Shown piece after piece: positions 1-7,894 of a stretch of 33,085 nt of DNA. Numbering within the stretch: position 1 is the stretch's first letter; every line of letters starts with the position of its first letter. The stretch is taken from assembly GCA_945487035.1 (NCBI GenBank), contig CALYTI010000024.1, positions 1 to 33,085 of the forward strand. Reading direction: 5' to 3'. The translations under genes were made by a program, and so were the position numbers. The notes under the pieces were generated by a model that saw nothing but the letters and a program-made list of their open reading frames with translations, searched no databases and was not told the origin of the DNA. This DNA is from an uncultured Bacteroidales bacterium (GTDB taxonomy: Bacteria > Bacteroidota > Bacteroidia > Bacteroidales > UBA932).

Positions 1-14
1 CTCCTGTGCAAAAT

Positions 15-48
15 AAACAACCGGAACCCTGACGAGTCCCGGTTGTTT
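15..48 (-). terminator. Intrinsic terminator downstream of secDF
   Basis: A 10-bp stem (15-24 pairing with 39-48, core AACAACCGG/CCGGTTGTT) encloses a 14-nt loop. Read on the minus strand it is followed by a T-rich run, and it lies 19 nt beyond the secDF stop. The plus-strand side also ends in TTTT, so it may work in both directions for an unseen gene to the left. Confidence 0.75.
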
Positions 49-66
49 TCTGTGTGTATGTCAAGA

Positions 67-3000
67 CTACTTCTTTGCAGCCTTCTTCTTCATTGAAGCA
101 CGGGCGGCATCAACCATAATCGGAGTACCGATCATAATTGAAGCGTAAGTACCGATGAGGATACCGAGGCAGAGTGCGACGGACAGACCGCGTATAGACT
201 CACCGCCGAAGATTGCGATTGCAAGCATAGGGAGGAGGGTAGATACGGAGGTGTTCACCGTACGTGTCAGGGTAGCGTTGAGGGACTTGTTGACAGTATC
301 CTCGAAATTGTCGTTAGGATGCAGCAGCAGGTTCTCGCGGATTCGGTCGAAAATCACCACGTTATCGTTGATAGCATAACCGATGATGGTCAGGATAGCA
401 GCGATAAAGGTCTGGTCAACATCAAGGTTGAACGGAAGGATTCCGGTAAACAGTGAGAAGAAACCGATGATGATAATCGCAGTGTGTGCCAGTGAAACGA
501 CACCGCCGAGACCCCAGGCCCAGCCCTTGAAACGCCAAGCGATGTAGGCGAATATCACGAGGAGTGCGAGGATTACGGAGATGATAGCATTGCGCTTGAT
601 ATCGTTTGCAATCGTTGCGCCGACCTTGTCGGAACTGATGATACCGTTAGGGTTGTCGAGGGTAGAAGTGAAGTTGTCAAGAGTAATATCCTCAGCGAAG
701 AATCCCTTGAGGGCTGTGTAAAGCATTCCCTCAATCTCCTGGTCAACCTCTGAAGACTCGTTCTCGTACTTGTAGGAAGTAGTAATCTTCATCTGGCTGT
801 CACCACCGAACTGCTTAACCTCAACGGAAGCATTCTTGATGTTTTCATCAGCTGCAGCAGCCTCGTTGAAGACTGCGAGGGTAGCCTCGCGTACATCCTC
901 AGCAACAACAGGCTTGTCGAACCTTACAACATAGGTACGTCCACCGGTGAAGTCAACACCGTAGGTAAAGCCCTTGATGAAGATGGAACCGAGGGAGATG
1001 ACGATAAGTGCACCGGAAACGATGTAGGACCACTTGCGTGCTCCGAGGAAGTTGGCCTTGGTATTCTTGAGGAAACCAGCGGTCATCTTGGTCTCGAAGG
1101 TGATGTTCTTGCCCTTGTTTACGCGGTCGTCAAATACCAGACGGGTAACGAAGATAGAGGTAAGAACGGAAGTGATGATACCGATGATGAGGGTAGTAGC
1201 GAAGCCCTGGATAGGACCTGAACCGAAGATAGCAAGCACGATACCGGTAAGCAGGGTAGTAACCTGACCGTCGATGATTGCTGAGTATGCGTTCTGGTAA
1301 CCATCGTGGATAGCCTTGCTGAGACCCTTGCCGGCCTTAAGCTCTTCCTTGATACGCTCGTAGATAATCACGTTGGCATCCACCGCCATACCAAGGGTCA
1401 GGATAAGACCCGCGATACCAGGCAGGGTAAGGGTTGCTCCGAAGGCGGCAAGTGTACCGAAGAGGAGGACAACGTTGGTGATAAGTGCGAGATCGGCAGC
1501 CAAACCTGCTCCACGATAGAAGAAGATCATGTAGAGGAGCACGAGGATGAATGCGATGATGAAGGAGATAAGTCCTGAACGGATGGACTCCGCACCGAGT
1601 GAAGGTCCTACAACCTGCTCCTGAACGATAGTTGCAGGTGCAGGAAGCTTACCTGACTTGAGCACGTTGGTAAGGTCGGTAGCCTCTTCGATGTCGAAGT
1701 TTCCGGTAATCTGTGAGTTACCTCCGGTAATCTCTCCATTGACAACAGGATAAGAATAAACGGTACCGTCGAGAACAATCGCAATCTGCTTGCCGATGTT
1801 CTCCTTGGTCAGGCGTGCCCAGATGTTTGCACCCTCTGCGTTCATTGTCATTGATACTGAAGGTGAACCTCCGCGCTGGTTGTCGTAAGCTACACGTGCG
1901 TCAGTCACTGAGCTGCCGTCGAGCGGAGCCTTGCCGTCACGGGATGAAGCCTTGATTGCAACGAGCTCGTAGATATTGTCGGCCTGAGCATACTCGGATG
2001 GCTTGACAGACCACATAGGACGGAACTCTGCAGGGAAGATATCCTTGGTAGCCTTGAGCAGTGCGTTAACCTTGGCGGTATCCACTGCGTTGGCAAGACC
2101 GATGCAGGCTCCGCGACCCTGAGGGCCTACCGGGCTGAGTACGGAGAAGAGCGGATTAGCTTTGCGGTCAGCCTCTGAAACGCTGGCGTTCTGGGCTGCA
2201 AGCTCTGCCTCAACGGCGTCCTTAACCTCTGCTGCAGGAGCCTCCTCAACGCTTGCAAGCTCTGCAAGAGCGCTGTTGGCCTCGGCGAGGTAAGGGAATA
2301 TTTCGCTGTTCTCATATGTTGTCCAGAACTCGAGGGAAGCGGTTCCCTGGAGCAGTTTGCGGACACGCTCCGGCTCCTTAACACCAGGAAGCTCGACGAG
2401 GATACGGCCGGTGTTTCCAATCTTCTGGATAGAAGGGGAAGCCACGCCGAAACGGTCGATACGGTTCCTGAGGACATTGAAGGAGTTTGCTACTGCGGCC
2501 TCGGCATCCTCCCTGATAACGCTGATGACCTCGTCATCGGTGCTCTCAGGCTTGATGCGGTCACGCATCTCGTATGTGCCGAATACCTGTGCAAGTCTTT
2601 GGCCTCCGGAAACCTCCTTCCAAGCATCTGCGAAGAGGGTAATGAAGTCCGCACGGCTGCTCACTGACCTCTGCTTTGCGAGGGCGATAGCCTGCTCGAA
2701 CTCAGGAGTCTGCTCGCCGGCAAGAGCCTTTACGAGGTCCTCGAGCTGCACCTGGAGCATTACGTTCATACCTCCCTTGAGGTCCAGACCGAGATTGAGC
2801 TCCTTAGCCTTTACATCCTTGTAAGTGAAACCTGAATAGAATTTTTGTGATGAGATGGAATCGATGTACCATCTGCTCTCGTGCTTCCTGATGGAGTCAA
2901 GCGCGTACGCCTGGTCCTCCGCAGCAACCTTTGTGAGGTCGAATGCCTCCACCTTAGCCTCCGCATATTTGTCAGCCTTCTTTTGTCCTACTGCAGTAGC

Positions 3001-3078
3001 GACAGTGAAGGAGAGCTGCCAGAGGCAGGCAAGGACGAGCAGGATCGTCACGAGTCTGATTGCGCCTTTACTTTGCAT
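67..3078 (-). CDS. secDF: Fused protein translocase subunit SecDF
   Basis: Accessory part of the Sec translocon in the inner membrane. It uses the proton-motive force to pull exported proteins into the periplasm. The product is about 1003 residues. The SecD half has an N-terminal membrane segment, the GLDLKGG motif, a large periplasmic P1 domain and the GMAVDANVIIYERI motif. The SecF half follows with GVDFTGG and YAINDNVVIFDRIREN, and the protein ends in a lysine-rich tail (MKKKAAKK). This single-chain SecD-SecF form is usual in Bacteroidota. The reading frame stays open to a TTG at 3156, but the ATG at 3078 is preferred because its product starts MQSKGAIR directly before the first membrane helix and because a promoter box lies at 3132-3139. 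It is transcribed alone, divergent from the gene at 3210. Confidence 0.97.
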   Translation of the reverse strand: MQSKGAIRLVTILLVLACLWQLSFTVATAVGQKKADKYAEAKVEAFDLTKVAAEDQAYALDSIRKHESRWYIDSISSQKFYSGFTYKDVKAKELNLGLDLKGGMNVMLQVQLEDLVKALAGEQTPEFEQAIALAKQRSVSSRADFITLFADAWKEVSGGQRLAQVFGTYEMRDRIKPESTDDEVISVIREDAEAAVANSFNVLRNRIDRFGVASPSIQKIGNTGRILVELPGVKEPERVRKLLQGTASLEFWTTYENSEIFPYLAEANSALAELASVEEAPAAEVKDAVEAELAAQNASVSEADRKANPLFSVLSPVGPQGRGACIGLANAVDTAKVNALLKATKDIFPAEFRPMWSVKPSEYAQADNIYELVAIKASSRDGKAPLDGSSVTDARVAYDNQRGGSPSVSMTMNAEGANIWARLTKENIGKQIAIVLDGTVYSYPVVNGEITGGNSQITGNFDIEEATDLTNVLKSGKLPAPATIVQEQVVGPSLGAESIRSGLISFIIAFILVLLYMIFFYRGAGLAADLALITNVVLLFGTLAAFGATLTLPGIAGLILTLGMAVDANVIIYERIKEELKAGKGLSKAIHDGYQNAYSAIIDGQVTTLLTGIVLAIFGSGPIQGFATTLIIGIITSVLTSIFVTRLVFDDRVNKGKNITFETKMTAGFLKNTKANFLGARKWSYIVSGALIVISLGSIFIKGFTYGVDFTGGRTYVVRFDKPVVAEDVREATLAVFNEAAAADENIKNASVEVKQFGGDSQMKITTSYKYENESSEVDQEIEGMLYTALKGFFAEDITLDNFTSTLDNPNGIISSDKVGATIANDIKRNAIISVILALLVIFAYIAWRFKGWAWGLGGVVSLAHTAIIIIGFFSLFTGILPFNLDVDQTFIAAILTIIGYAINDNVVIFDRIRENLLLHPNDNFEDTVNKSLNATLTRTVNTSVSTLLPMLAIAIFGGESIRGLSVALCLGILIGTYASIMIGTPIMVDAARASMKKKAAKK

Positions 3079-3131
3079 TTGTTTTATAAGTTTAAAATTT
3101 ACTATTTCAGTGCAATTCGCCAATAAGCCTG

Positions 3132-3139
3132 CAAATTTA
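3132..3139 (-). promoter_or_regulatory. Bacteroides-type -7 box for secDF
   Basis: On the minus strand this reads TAAATTTG, an exact match to TAnnTTTG, 53 nt before the chosen secDF ATG. A TTTG lies 14 nt upstream, which is closer than the usual -33 spacing, so only the -7 element is well supported. Confidence 0.5.
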
Positions 3140-3183
3140 CGAAAAAATAGCAACAAAGAAAGGGACTAATGCATCTATTTTAT

Positions 3184-3191
3184 TAAATTTG
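3184..3191 (+). promoter_or_regulatory. Bacteroides-type -7 box for the PD40/NfeD/FloA operon
   Basis: TAAATTTG matches TAnnTTTG exactly and ends 18 nt before the ATG at 3210. No clear -33 TTG element is visible at the usual distance. It sits back to back with the secDF promoter, so the 131-bp gap 3079-3209 is a divergent promoter region. Confidence 0.55.
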
Positions 3192-3209
3192 CGAAATAGC
3201 TTGACTGTG

Positions 3210-4553
3210 ATGGGAAAACACAAGAAAATACTGCTCATAATCCTCGCCACCCTGGCGATGGCTTCTGTGCGTGCCGAAGCGCAGAATCTGGACTCCCTGT
3301 GGCTCAGGCTCGCTAATGACAGCTCTCTTGTCATCAGGCCGAAGGCACCTGTTGAGGACAGCCTCGTGCGTGCGCGCAGGCTTCAGGACAGTATCCTTCA
3401 GGCCCGTCAGGACAGCCTTCTCAATGTTAAACTCAGAGCAGACAGTCTGCTGCGCGTGCGTATGATGCAGGACAGCATCCTGCGTGCCCAGCTCAGGGCG
3501 GACAGCCTGCGCCTCGCGCGTGAAGACAGTATTGAGCGCGCCCTCGCGCGTATGGACAGCCTCATTATTACGGCCTACGACTATCAGAATGCCTACCGCT
3601 ACAAAGATGCTCTTGAGTGCTTCGAAGCCGCATCACAGATAAGTACGGACGAGGACCTGAAAGCGCAGCTCGCCGAGGCGGTGAAGCATTGCAGATATGC
3701 CATTCGCAACACCTCGAAGGTCCCACGCCTGTCCGTAGTGGCCCGCGAGACCTTCAGTATGGATGATTTCTTCCTTTACTACCCGCTGCCGGACAGAAGC
3801 TGGCACGAAGTGGAAGGCGCTCCTCCTATGTATTATCCGGGAGACGAGGATGAAATCTATCTGAGCCGCGACGCCTCCATCTCAATGGTTTACCCTATGA
3901 CCTTCGGCGACAGGATGTATTTCTCCTCCTGCACACTTGAAGGTTTCGGCGGATATGACCTCTTCTACTGCGACTGGGACGATGTTCTCGGCGAATGGGG
4001 CGAGCCGCGCAACCTCGGTTTCCCTTACAGCTCCGCAGGCGACGACTTCCTCTTCGTGGAGAGCGAGGACGGCCGATACAACATCTTCGCCTCAACGCGC
4101 GGGATGGCAGAAGGCACCGACAGCGTGCAGGTTTATGTGGTGGAGCGCGGCGTGGTGCTTGAGACGATAAGCAATCCAAGCCCTGTGCAGCTCGCGACCC
4201 TCGAGCAGCTTTCTCCAAAACAAATAGTCAAAACTCTCGAAACAGCGGAGCAGAACTCCCGCCAGCAGTCGGCAGAACTGAATGCCCGCTACAAGGAGCT
4301 TGTCGGCCTCGAATCAGAACTGACAACCCAGTTGGAGCAAGCTGACGGCGACCTCCAGCTCGAACTTGCCGCCCGTCTTGAACAGACGCAGGCCGAAAAG
4401 AAGAAGGTGGAGATGCAAATCCTCGAAGCGGGGAGCGTGCGTCATCTGCTCGACGAAGAAAAGGACCAGGAATTTGCTGGAGTTGAGGGAGCCTACCTCT
4501 TCACCCGCAAAAATATGGGTGCGCCACTGAAGATACATTACATAGAAAACTAA
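3210..4553 (+). CDS. Secreted coiled-coil / PD40-like repeat protein of unknown function
   Basis: The product is 447 residues with an N-terminal signal peptide (MGKHKKILLIILATLAMASV, cleavage probably after AEA). Residues about 45-115 are a charged helical stretch with Asp-Ser pairs every 8 or 10 residues. A short TPR-like helical part follows (AYRYKDALECFEAASQI). The middle has beta-strand motifs typical of PD40/WD40-like repeats seen in Bacteroidota envelope proteins (GGYDLFYCDWDD, then GDDFLFVESEDGRYNIFAS). The C-terminus has a Gln/Glu-rich coiled coil. No OmpA-type peptidoglycan-binding domain is visible. The ATG is chosen over the in-frame TTG at 3189, which lies inside the promoter box. 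It is the first gene of a tight operon, 14 nt before the NfeD gene. Function is unknown; an envelope scaffold linked to FloA is only inference. Confidence 0.85.
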   Translation: MGKHKKILLIILATLAMASVRAEAQNLDSLWLRLANDSSLVIRPKAPVEDSLVRARRLQDSILQARQDSLLNVKLRADSLLRVRMMQDSILRAQLRADSLRLAREDSIERALARMDSLIITAYDYQNAYRYKDALECFEAASQISTDEDLKAQLAEAVKHCRYAIRNTSKVPRLSVVARETFSMDDFFLYYPLPDRSWHEVEGAPPMYYPGDEDEIYLSRDASISMVYPMTFGDRMYFSSCTLEGFGGYDLFYCDWDDVLGEWGEPRNLGFPYSSAGDDFLFVESEDGRYNIFASTRGMAEGTDSVQVYVVERGVVLETISNPSPVQLATLEQLSPKQIVKTLETAEQNSRQQSAELNARYKELVGLESELTTQLEQADGDLQLELAARLEQTQAEKKKVEMQILEAGSVRHLLDEEKDQEFAGVEGAYLFTRKNMGAPLKIHYIEN

Positions 4554-4567
4554 ACAAAAACTCTAAT

Positions 4568-5041
4568 ATGAACCCCATTCTTGTTATCATCTCGCTCGTG
4601 ATGGTGGGAATACTCTTTATTCTTATTGAGTTCCTTCTTACTCCGGGCATAGGCATTGCCGGCATAGTCGGCCTTGCCTCCTTCATCGGCAGCTGTGTCT
4701 ATGCCTTCATGGTCCAGGGCACTACGGCCGGAACCATTACAACGGCAGTCGTGGCCGTCATCGTTGTGATTCTGCTTGTCTGGATGCTGCGAGGCAAATC
4801 ATACAAAAAGCTTGAGCTCAACGCGGAAATCGATGCGAAGACCAACCTCGAACCTGAAGCCCTAAGCGTAGGGGATAAGGGCAAGACCATCACCCGCCTT
4901 GCTCCTATGGGAACGGTGCGTTTCGGCCATCTGAGCTGCGAAGCCAAGTCCGAGGACAACACAATGCTTGACCCGGGCACAGAGGTCGTCATCACCGCAA
5001 TCGAAGACAACAAAGTAATAGTTAAACCTATAAACGACTAA
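4568..5041 (+). CDS. NfeD-like membrane protein
   Basis: This 157-residue protein has about three hydrophobic segments in residues 1-80 (ILVIISLVMVGILFILIEFL; then IAGIVGLASFIGSCVYAFMV; then a third ending VVILLVWML). A soluble C-terminal domain of about 75 residues has the OB-fold pattern of NfeD proteins (SVGDKGKTITRLAPMGTVRF, then PGTEVVITAIEDNKVIVKP). NfeD proteins are commonly encoded next to flotillin/SPFH genes and are thought to assist membrane microdomains. Here the gene stops 3 nt before floA, which supports the call. It is the short form without the N-terminal ClpP-like protease domain. Confidence 0.9.
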   Translation: MNPILVIISLVMVGILFILIEFLLTPGIGIAGIVGLASFIGSCVYAFMVQGTTAGTITTAVVAVIVVILLVWMLRGKSYKKLELNAEIDAKTNLEPEALSVGDKGKTITRLAPMGTVRFGHLSCEAKSEDNTMLDPGTEVVITAIEDNKVIVKPIND

Positions 5042-5044
5042 ACA

Positions 5045-5998
5045 ATGACCACACAATTGATTATCTGGATTGCAATCCTTGTTGTTGCACTCATTATCCT
5101 CCTATGGTTCTTCCCGGTAGCGATATGGTTCCAGGCCATACTTTCGGGAGTTCGTGTCTCTCTTATCCACCTGGTACTGATGAGATGGAGACGCGTCAAT
5201 CCGAACACCATAGTAATGGCTCTCATTACCGGCACCAAGGCCGGCCTCAAGCTCAAGGCCAACGACCTCGAGGCGCACTATCTCGCAAAGGGAAACGTCG
5301 GCAAGGTGGTAATGGCCCTGATTTCGGCCAATAAGGCCAATATTCCTCTGGACTTCCAGATGGCTGCAGCTATCGACCTCGCAGGACGCGATGTGTTTGA
5401 AGCAGTGCAGATGTCAGTAAACCCTAAGGTAATCAACACTCCTCCTGTGACCGCAGTTGCCAAGGACGGTATCCAGCTCATTGCCAAGGCCCGTGTCACC
5501 GTGCGCGCCAACATCAAGCAGCTCGTCGGAGGTGCAGGCGAGGAGACCGTTCTCGCCCGTGTAGGTGAGGGTATAGTCTCATCCATCGGCTCCGCAGCTT
5601 CCCACAAGGAAGTGCTCGAAAATCCTGACAGCATTTCCAAGGTAGTGCTCGGCAAGGGTCTCGATGCAGGTACGGCCTTCGAGATTCTGTCCATCGATAT
5701 CGCTGACATCGATGTCGGCAAGAACATCGGCGCCGTGCTCCAGATAGACCAGGCTGAGGCTGACAAAAATATCGCTCAAGCCCGCGCAGAGGAGCGCCGC
5801 GCAATGGCGGTAGCCCTTGAGCAGGAAATGAAAGCAAAGGCGCAGGAAGCCCGCGCCCAGGTTATTGAAGCAGAATCCCAGATTCCGCTCGCAATGGCCG
5901 AAGCCTTCCGTAACGGGAATCTGGGAATTATGGATTATTACCGGATGCGCAACATCCAGGCTGATACCCAGATGCGCGAAACTCTCGGCAAGGATTAA
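5045..5998 (+). CDS. floA: Flotillin-like protein FloA
   Basis: The 317-residue protein has a hydrophobic N-terminal hairpin (residues about 5-28), an SPFH-like middle ([34 protein letters not shown]) and an Ala/Glu-rich helical tail ([20 protein letters not shown]) ending near MRETLGKD. Length and sequence fit the FloA/YqfA (UPF0365) family across its whole length. FloA scaffolds functional membrane microdomains at the inner membrane. It is the third gene of the operon begun at 3210. Its TAA stop overlaps the stop codon of the converging malQ gene by 4 bp (5995-5998), and no terminator separates the two. Confidence 0.95.
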   Translation: MTTQLIIWIAILVVALIILLWFFPVAIWFQAILSGVRVSLIHLVLMRWRRVNPNTIVMALITGTKAGLKLKANDLEAHYLAKGNVGKVVMALISANKANIPLDFQMAAAIDLAGRDVFEAVQMSVNPKVINTPPVTAVAKDGIQLIAKARVTVRANIKQLVGGAGEETVLARVGEGIVSSIGSAASHKEVLENPDSISKVVLGKGLDAGTAFEILSIDIADIDVGKNIGAVLQIDQAEADKNIAQARAEERRAMAVALEQEMKAKAQEARAQVIEAESQIPLAMAEAFRNGNLGIMDYYRMRNIQADTQMRETLGKD

Positions 5999-7893
5999 GC
6001 CTCGAAACGTCCGCTGTCTTTAAGAAGGCCTTCGATCTGCACGTTCAGTTCGGAGGCTTTCTCGCTTGTCAGCTCCGAAATCGGGAGGTGGAAGCGGTAA
6101 CGCCAGTGGTGGAGAGGGTCTGCAGGCTGGTTGACTCTTTCCTCCATAAAGTCCTTGCGGCGGAGATTCTCGTCGATTGCAACCCAGTCCTGAAGAGGGA
6201 AGATGGCAAGCATACTGCGTGAGCTGAGGTGATTCCAGAGGATTCGTTTCACCTCCCACGGTGCCATATCTCCCTTGCCTGCCTCTGCATTCTGCATACG
6301 CAGGGTGGACATATCGTGGCTTGAGGTAGCGCAGACGCTCAGGGTTGGCCAGCCGTGGCCCTTGTCCATCTGAGTCATCTCCAGAGAGAGGATTTTCCAG
6401 TGGTCCATCACTCCAGGCACGCAGTCAGGCACCATACCGAGGTCCTCGCCGCAGGCCAGCATTCCGCTTGCGCTCAGCAGCTCAGGGAGCTTGCGCTCGG
6501 CGTTGCGTCTCCAGAAATCATCGTGCCTGTGGTAGAAGAAGTCGGTGTACAGGGCATCGAACCTGTCCTTCTGCCACCACTCCAGACGTGAGGTATCAGG
6601 CTTGATGAGCGGCTGCCAGAAGCCCGGATGGCGCGGATCCTCGTGGAACAGGCCTTCGCGCGGCAGGCGCATAAAGTAAATCTCGTCTGCGCTGTACGGC
6701 AGGGCAGGGTTGAAGTGTCCCATAAGGCCGCTCTTCTGCTCGGCAGGAATCTCCCAGATGCGGAAGAATCCGAGAATATGGTCAATGCGGAAGGCATCGA
6801 AATACTGGCTCATCTTGTGCAGGCGGCTCTTCCACCAGGCATAGTCGTCCTTGGCCATCTCGTCCCAGTTGTAGGTAGGGAAGCCCCAGTTCTGGCCGTC
6901 CTGGGAGAAATAATCAGGCGGTGCACCGGCGCTCGAATCGAGGTTGAAGAGTTCAGGATGATAATATGCATCCGCGCTGTCCTGGCTTACGCCAATCGGC
7001 AGGTCTCCCTTGAGGGAAATACCCTTGGAGCGTGCATACTTCACCTGGGCGCTGAGCTGCTTGTCCAGATGGAACTGAATCCACTTGTGGTACTCGGGCT
7101 CGTTGCCGTCCCTCTTTGCGCAGAACTCAGCATATTCGTCAAGCCAGTAGGCATTCTCCTTGATGAACTTCCTGCAGGCAGCGCTTTCGAGGTCCTTCTG
7201 TCCGCGGGCGGTGAAAGCCTTGCGCACGAGGGCCATCTTGGACTTGTACACGCGCGGATAGTCGATTTCCGGCAGTGCGTTGAGCTCCTGCTGCTCCTTT
7301 TTGAAGGCTGCTGTTTCCTTGATTCCGAGGTCCTGAAGGTGGATATAAATCGGATGCAGTGCAAAGCTGCTCACAGGGCTGTAAGGGTAGCTGTCCTTCC
7401 ATTCGCCCTTGCGGGTGGTATCGTTGATAGGGAGAATCTGAATGATGCACTGTCCTGTCTTGACCGCCCAGTCCACGAGGTCCTTCAGGTCGTTGAACTC
7501 ACCGATTCCGAAGTCCGACTCGCTGCGCAGCGAGAAGACAGGCACAGCGGTGCCCGCTCCGCGAAATCCTGCACGGTCAAACTTCTCCGCCTGGTGTGCG
7601 CGCGGGAATGGGCAGCCCGGGATAGGGCAGTCAATCCAGCTGTCGCGGAGGACCAGCTCCTTTGTGCCGGCTGCAGGCTTGGCGCTGTGATTGGTCCACT
7701 CGATGCGGTCAATCAGGCCGTCCTTCATCAGCACATAACCGTAATCCTTGAGTGATGCGACGCTGACCTTGTCCAGGGTAAGCGTCCAGACCGCGCCGTC
7801 GGTCCAGCTCATAGGATATTTCTTGTCGGCGAGCACGAGAGCAAGGCTCTCGCCCCACTTCGTTCTGTACTCTATCTGAAAAGTAACTTTCAT
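5995..7893 (-). CDS. malQ: 4-alpha-glucanotransferase (amylomaltase), GH77
   Basis: Cytoplasmic enzyme that moves alpha-1,4-glucan segments between malto-oligosaccharides and releases glucose. The 632-residue product has an N-terminal beta-sandwich of about 90 residues resembling one CBM20-type unit, then a GH77 barrel. The likely nucleophile is Asp371 (FRIDH), the acid/base Glu483 (CGEDLG), and Asp527 (SSHD) is the transition-state stabilizer. From family knowledge, many Bacteroidota MalQ proteins carry two N-terminal CBM20-like units, so this one appears shortened by one. There is no signal peptide, which fits a cytoplasmic role. It is the last gene of the starch operon, 1 nt after the double-GH13 gene. 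Confidence 0.95.
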   Translation of the reverse strand: MKVTFQIEYRTKWGESLALVLADKKYPMSWTDGAVWTLTLDKVSVASLKDYGYVLMKDGLIDRIEWTNHSAKPAAGTKELVLRDSWIDCPIPGCPFPRAHQAEKFDRAGFRGAGTAVPVFSLRSESDFGIGEFNDLKDLVDWAVKTGQCIIQILPINDTTRKGEWKDSYPYSPVSSFALHPIYIHLQDLGIKETAAFKKEQQELNALPEIDYPRVYKSKMALVRKAFTARGQKDLESAACRKFIKENAYWLDEYAEFCAKRDGNEPEYHKWIQFHLDKQLSAQVKYARSKGISLKGDLPIGVSQDSADAYYHPELFNLDSSAGAPPDYFSQDGQNWGFPTYNWDEMAKDDYAWWKSRLHKMSQYFDAFRIDHILGFFRIWEIPAEQKSGLMGHFNPALPYSADEIYFMRLPREGLFHEDPRHPGFWQPLIKPDTSRLEWWQKDRFDALYTDFFYHRHDDFWRRNAERKLPELLSASGMLACGEDLGMVPDCVPGVMDHWKILSLEMTQMDKGHGWPTLSVCATSSHDMSTLRMQNAEAGKGDMAPWEVKRILWNHLSSRSMLAIFPLQDWVAIDENLRRKDFMEERVNQPADPLHHWRYRFHLPISELTSEKASELNVQIEGLLKDSGRFEA

Positions 7894-7894
7894 C

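Noticed and set aside
3079..3156. Longer secDF start at the TTG codon at 3156
   Set aside because: It would add 26 residues with an extra hydrophobic stretch, and the frame extension contains the promoter box at 3132-3139.
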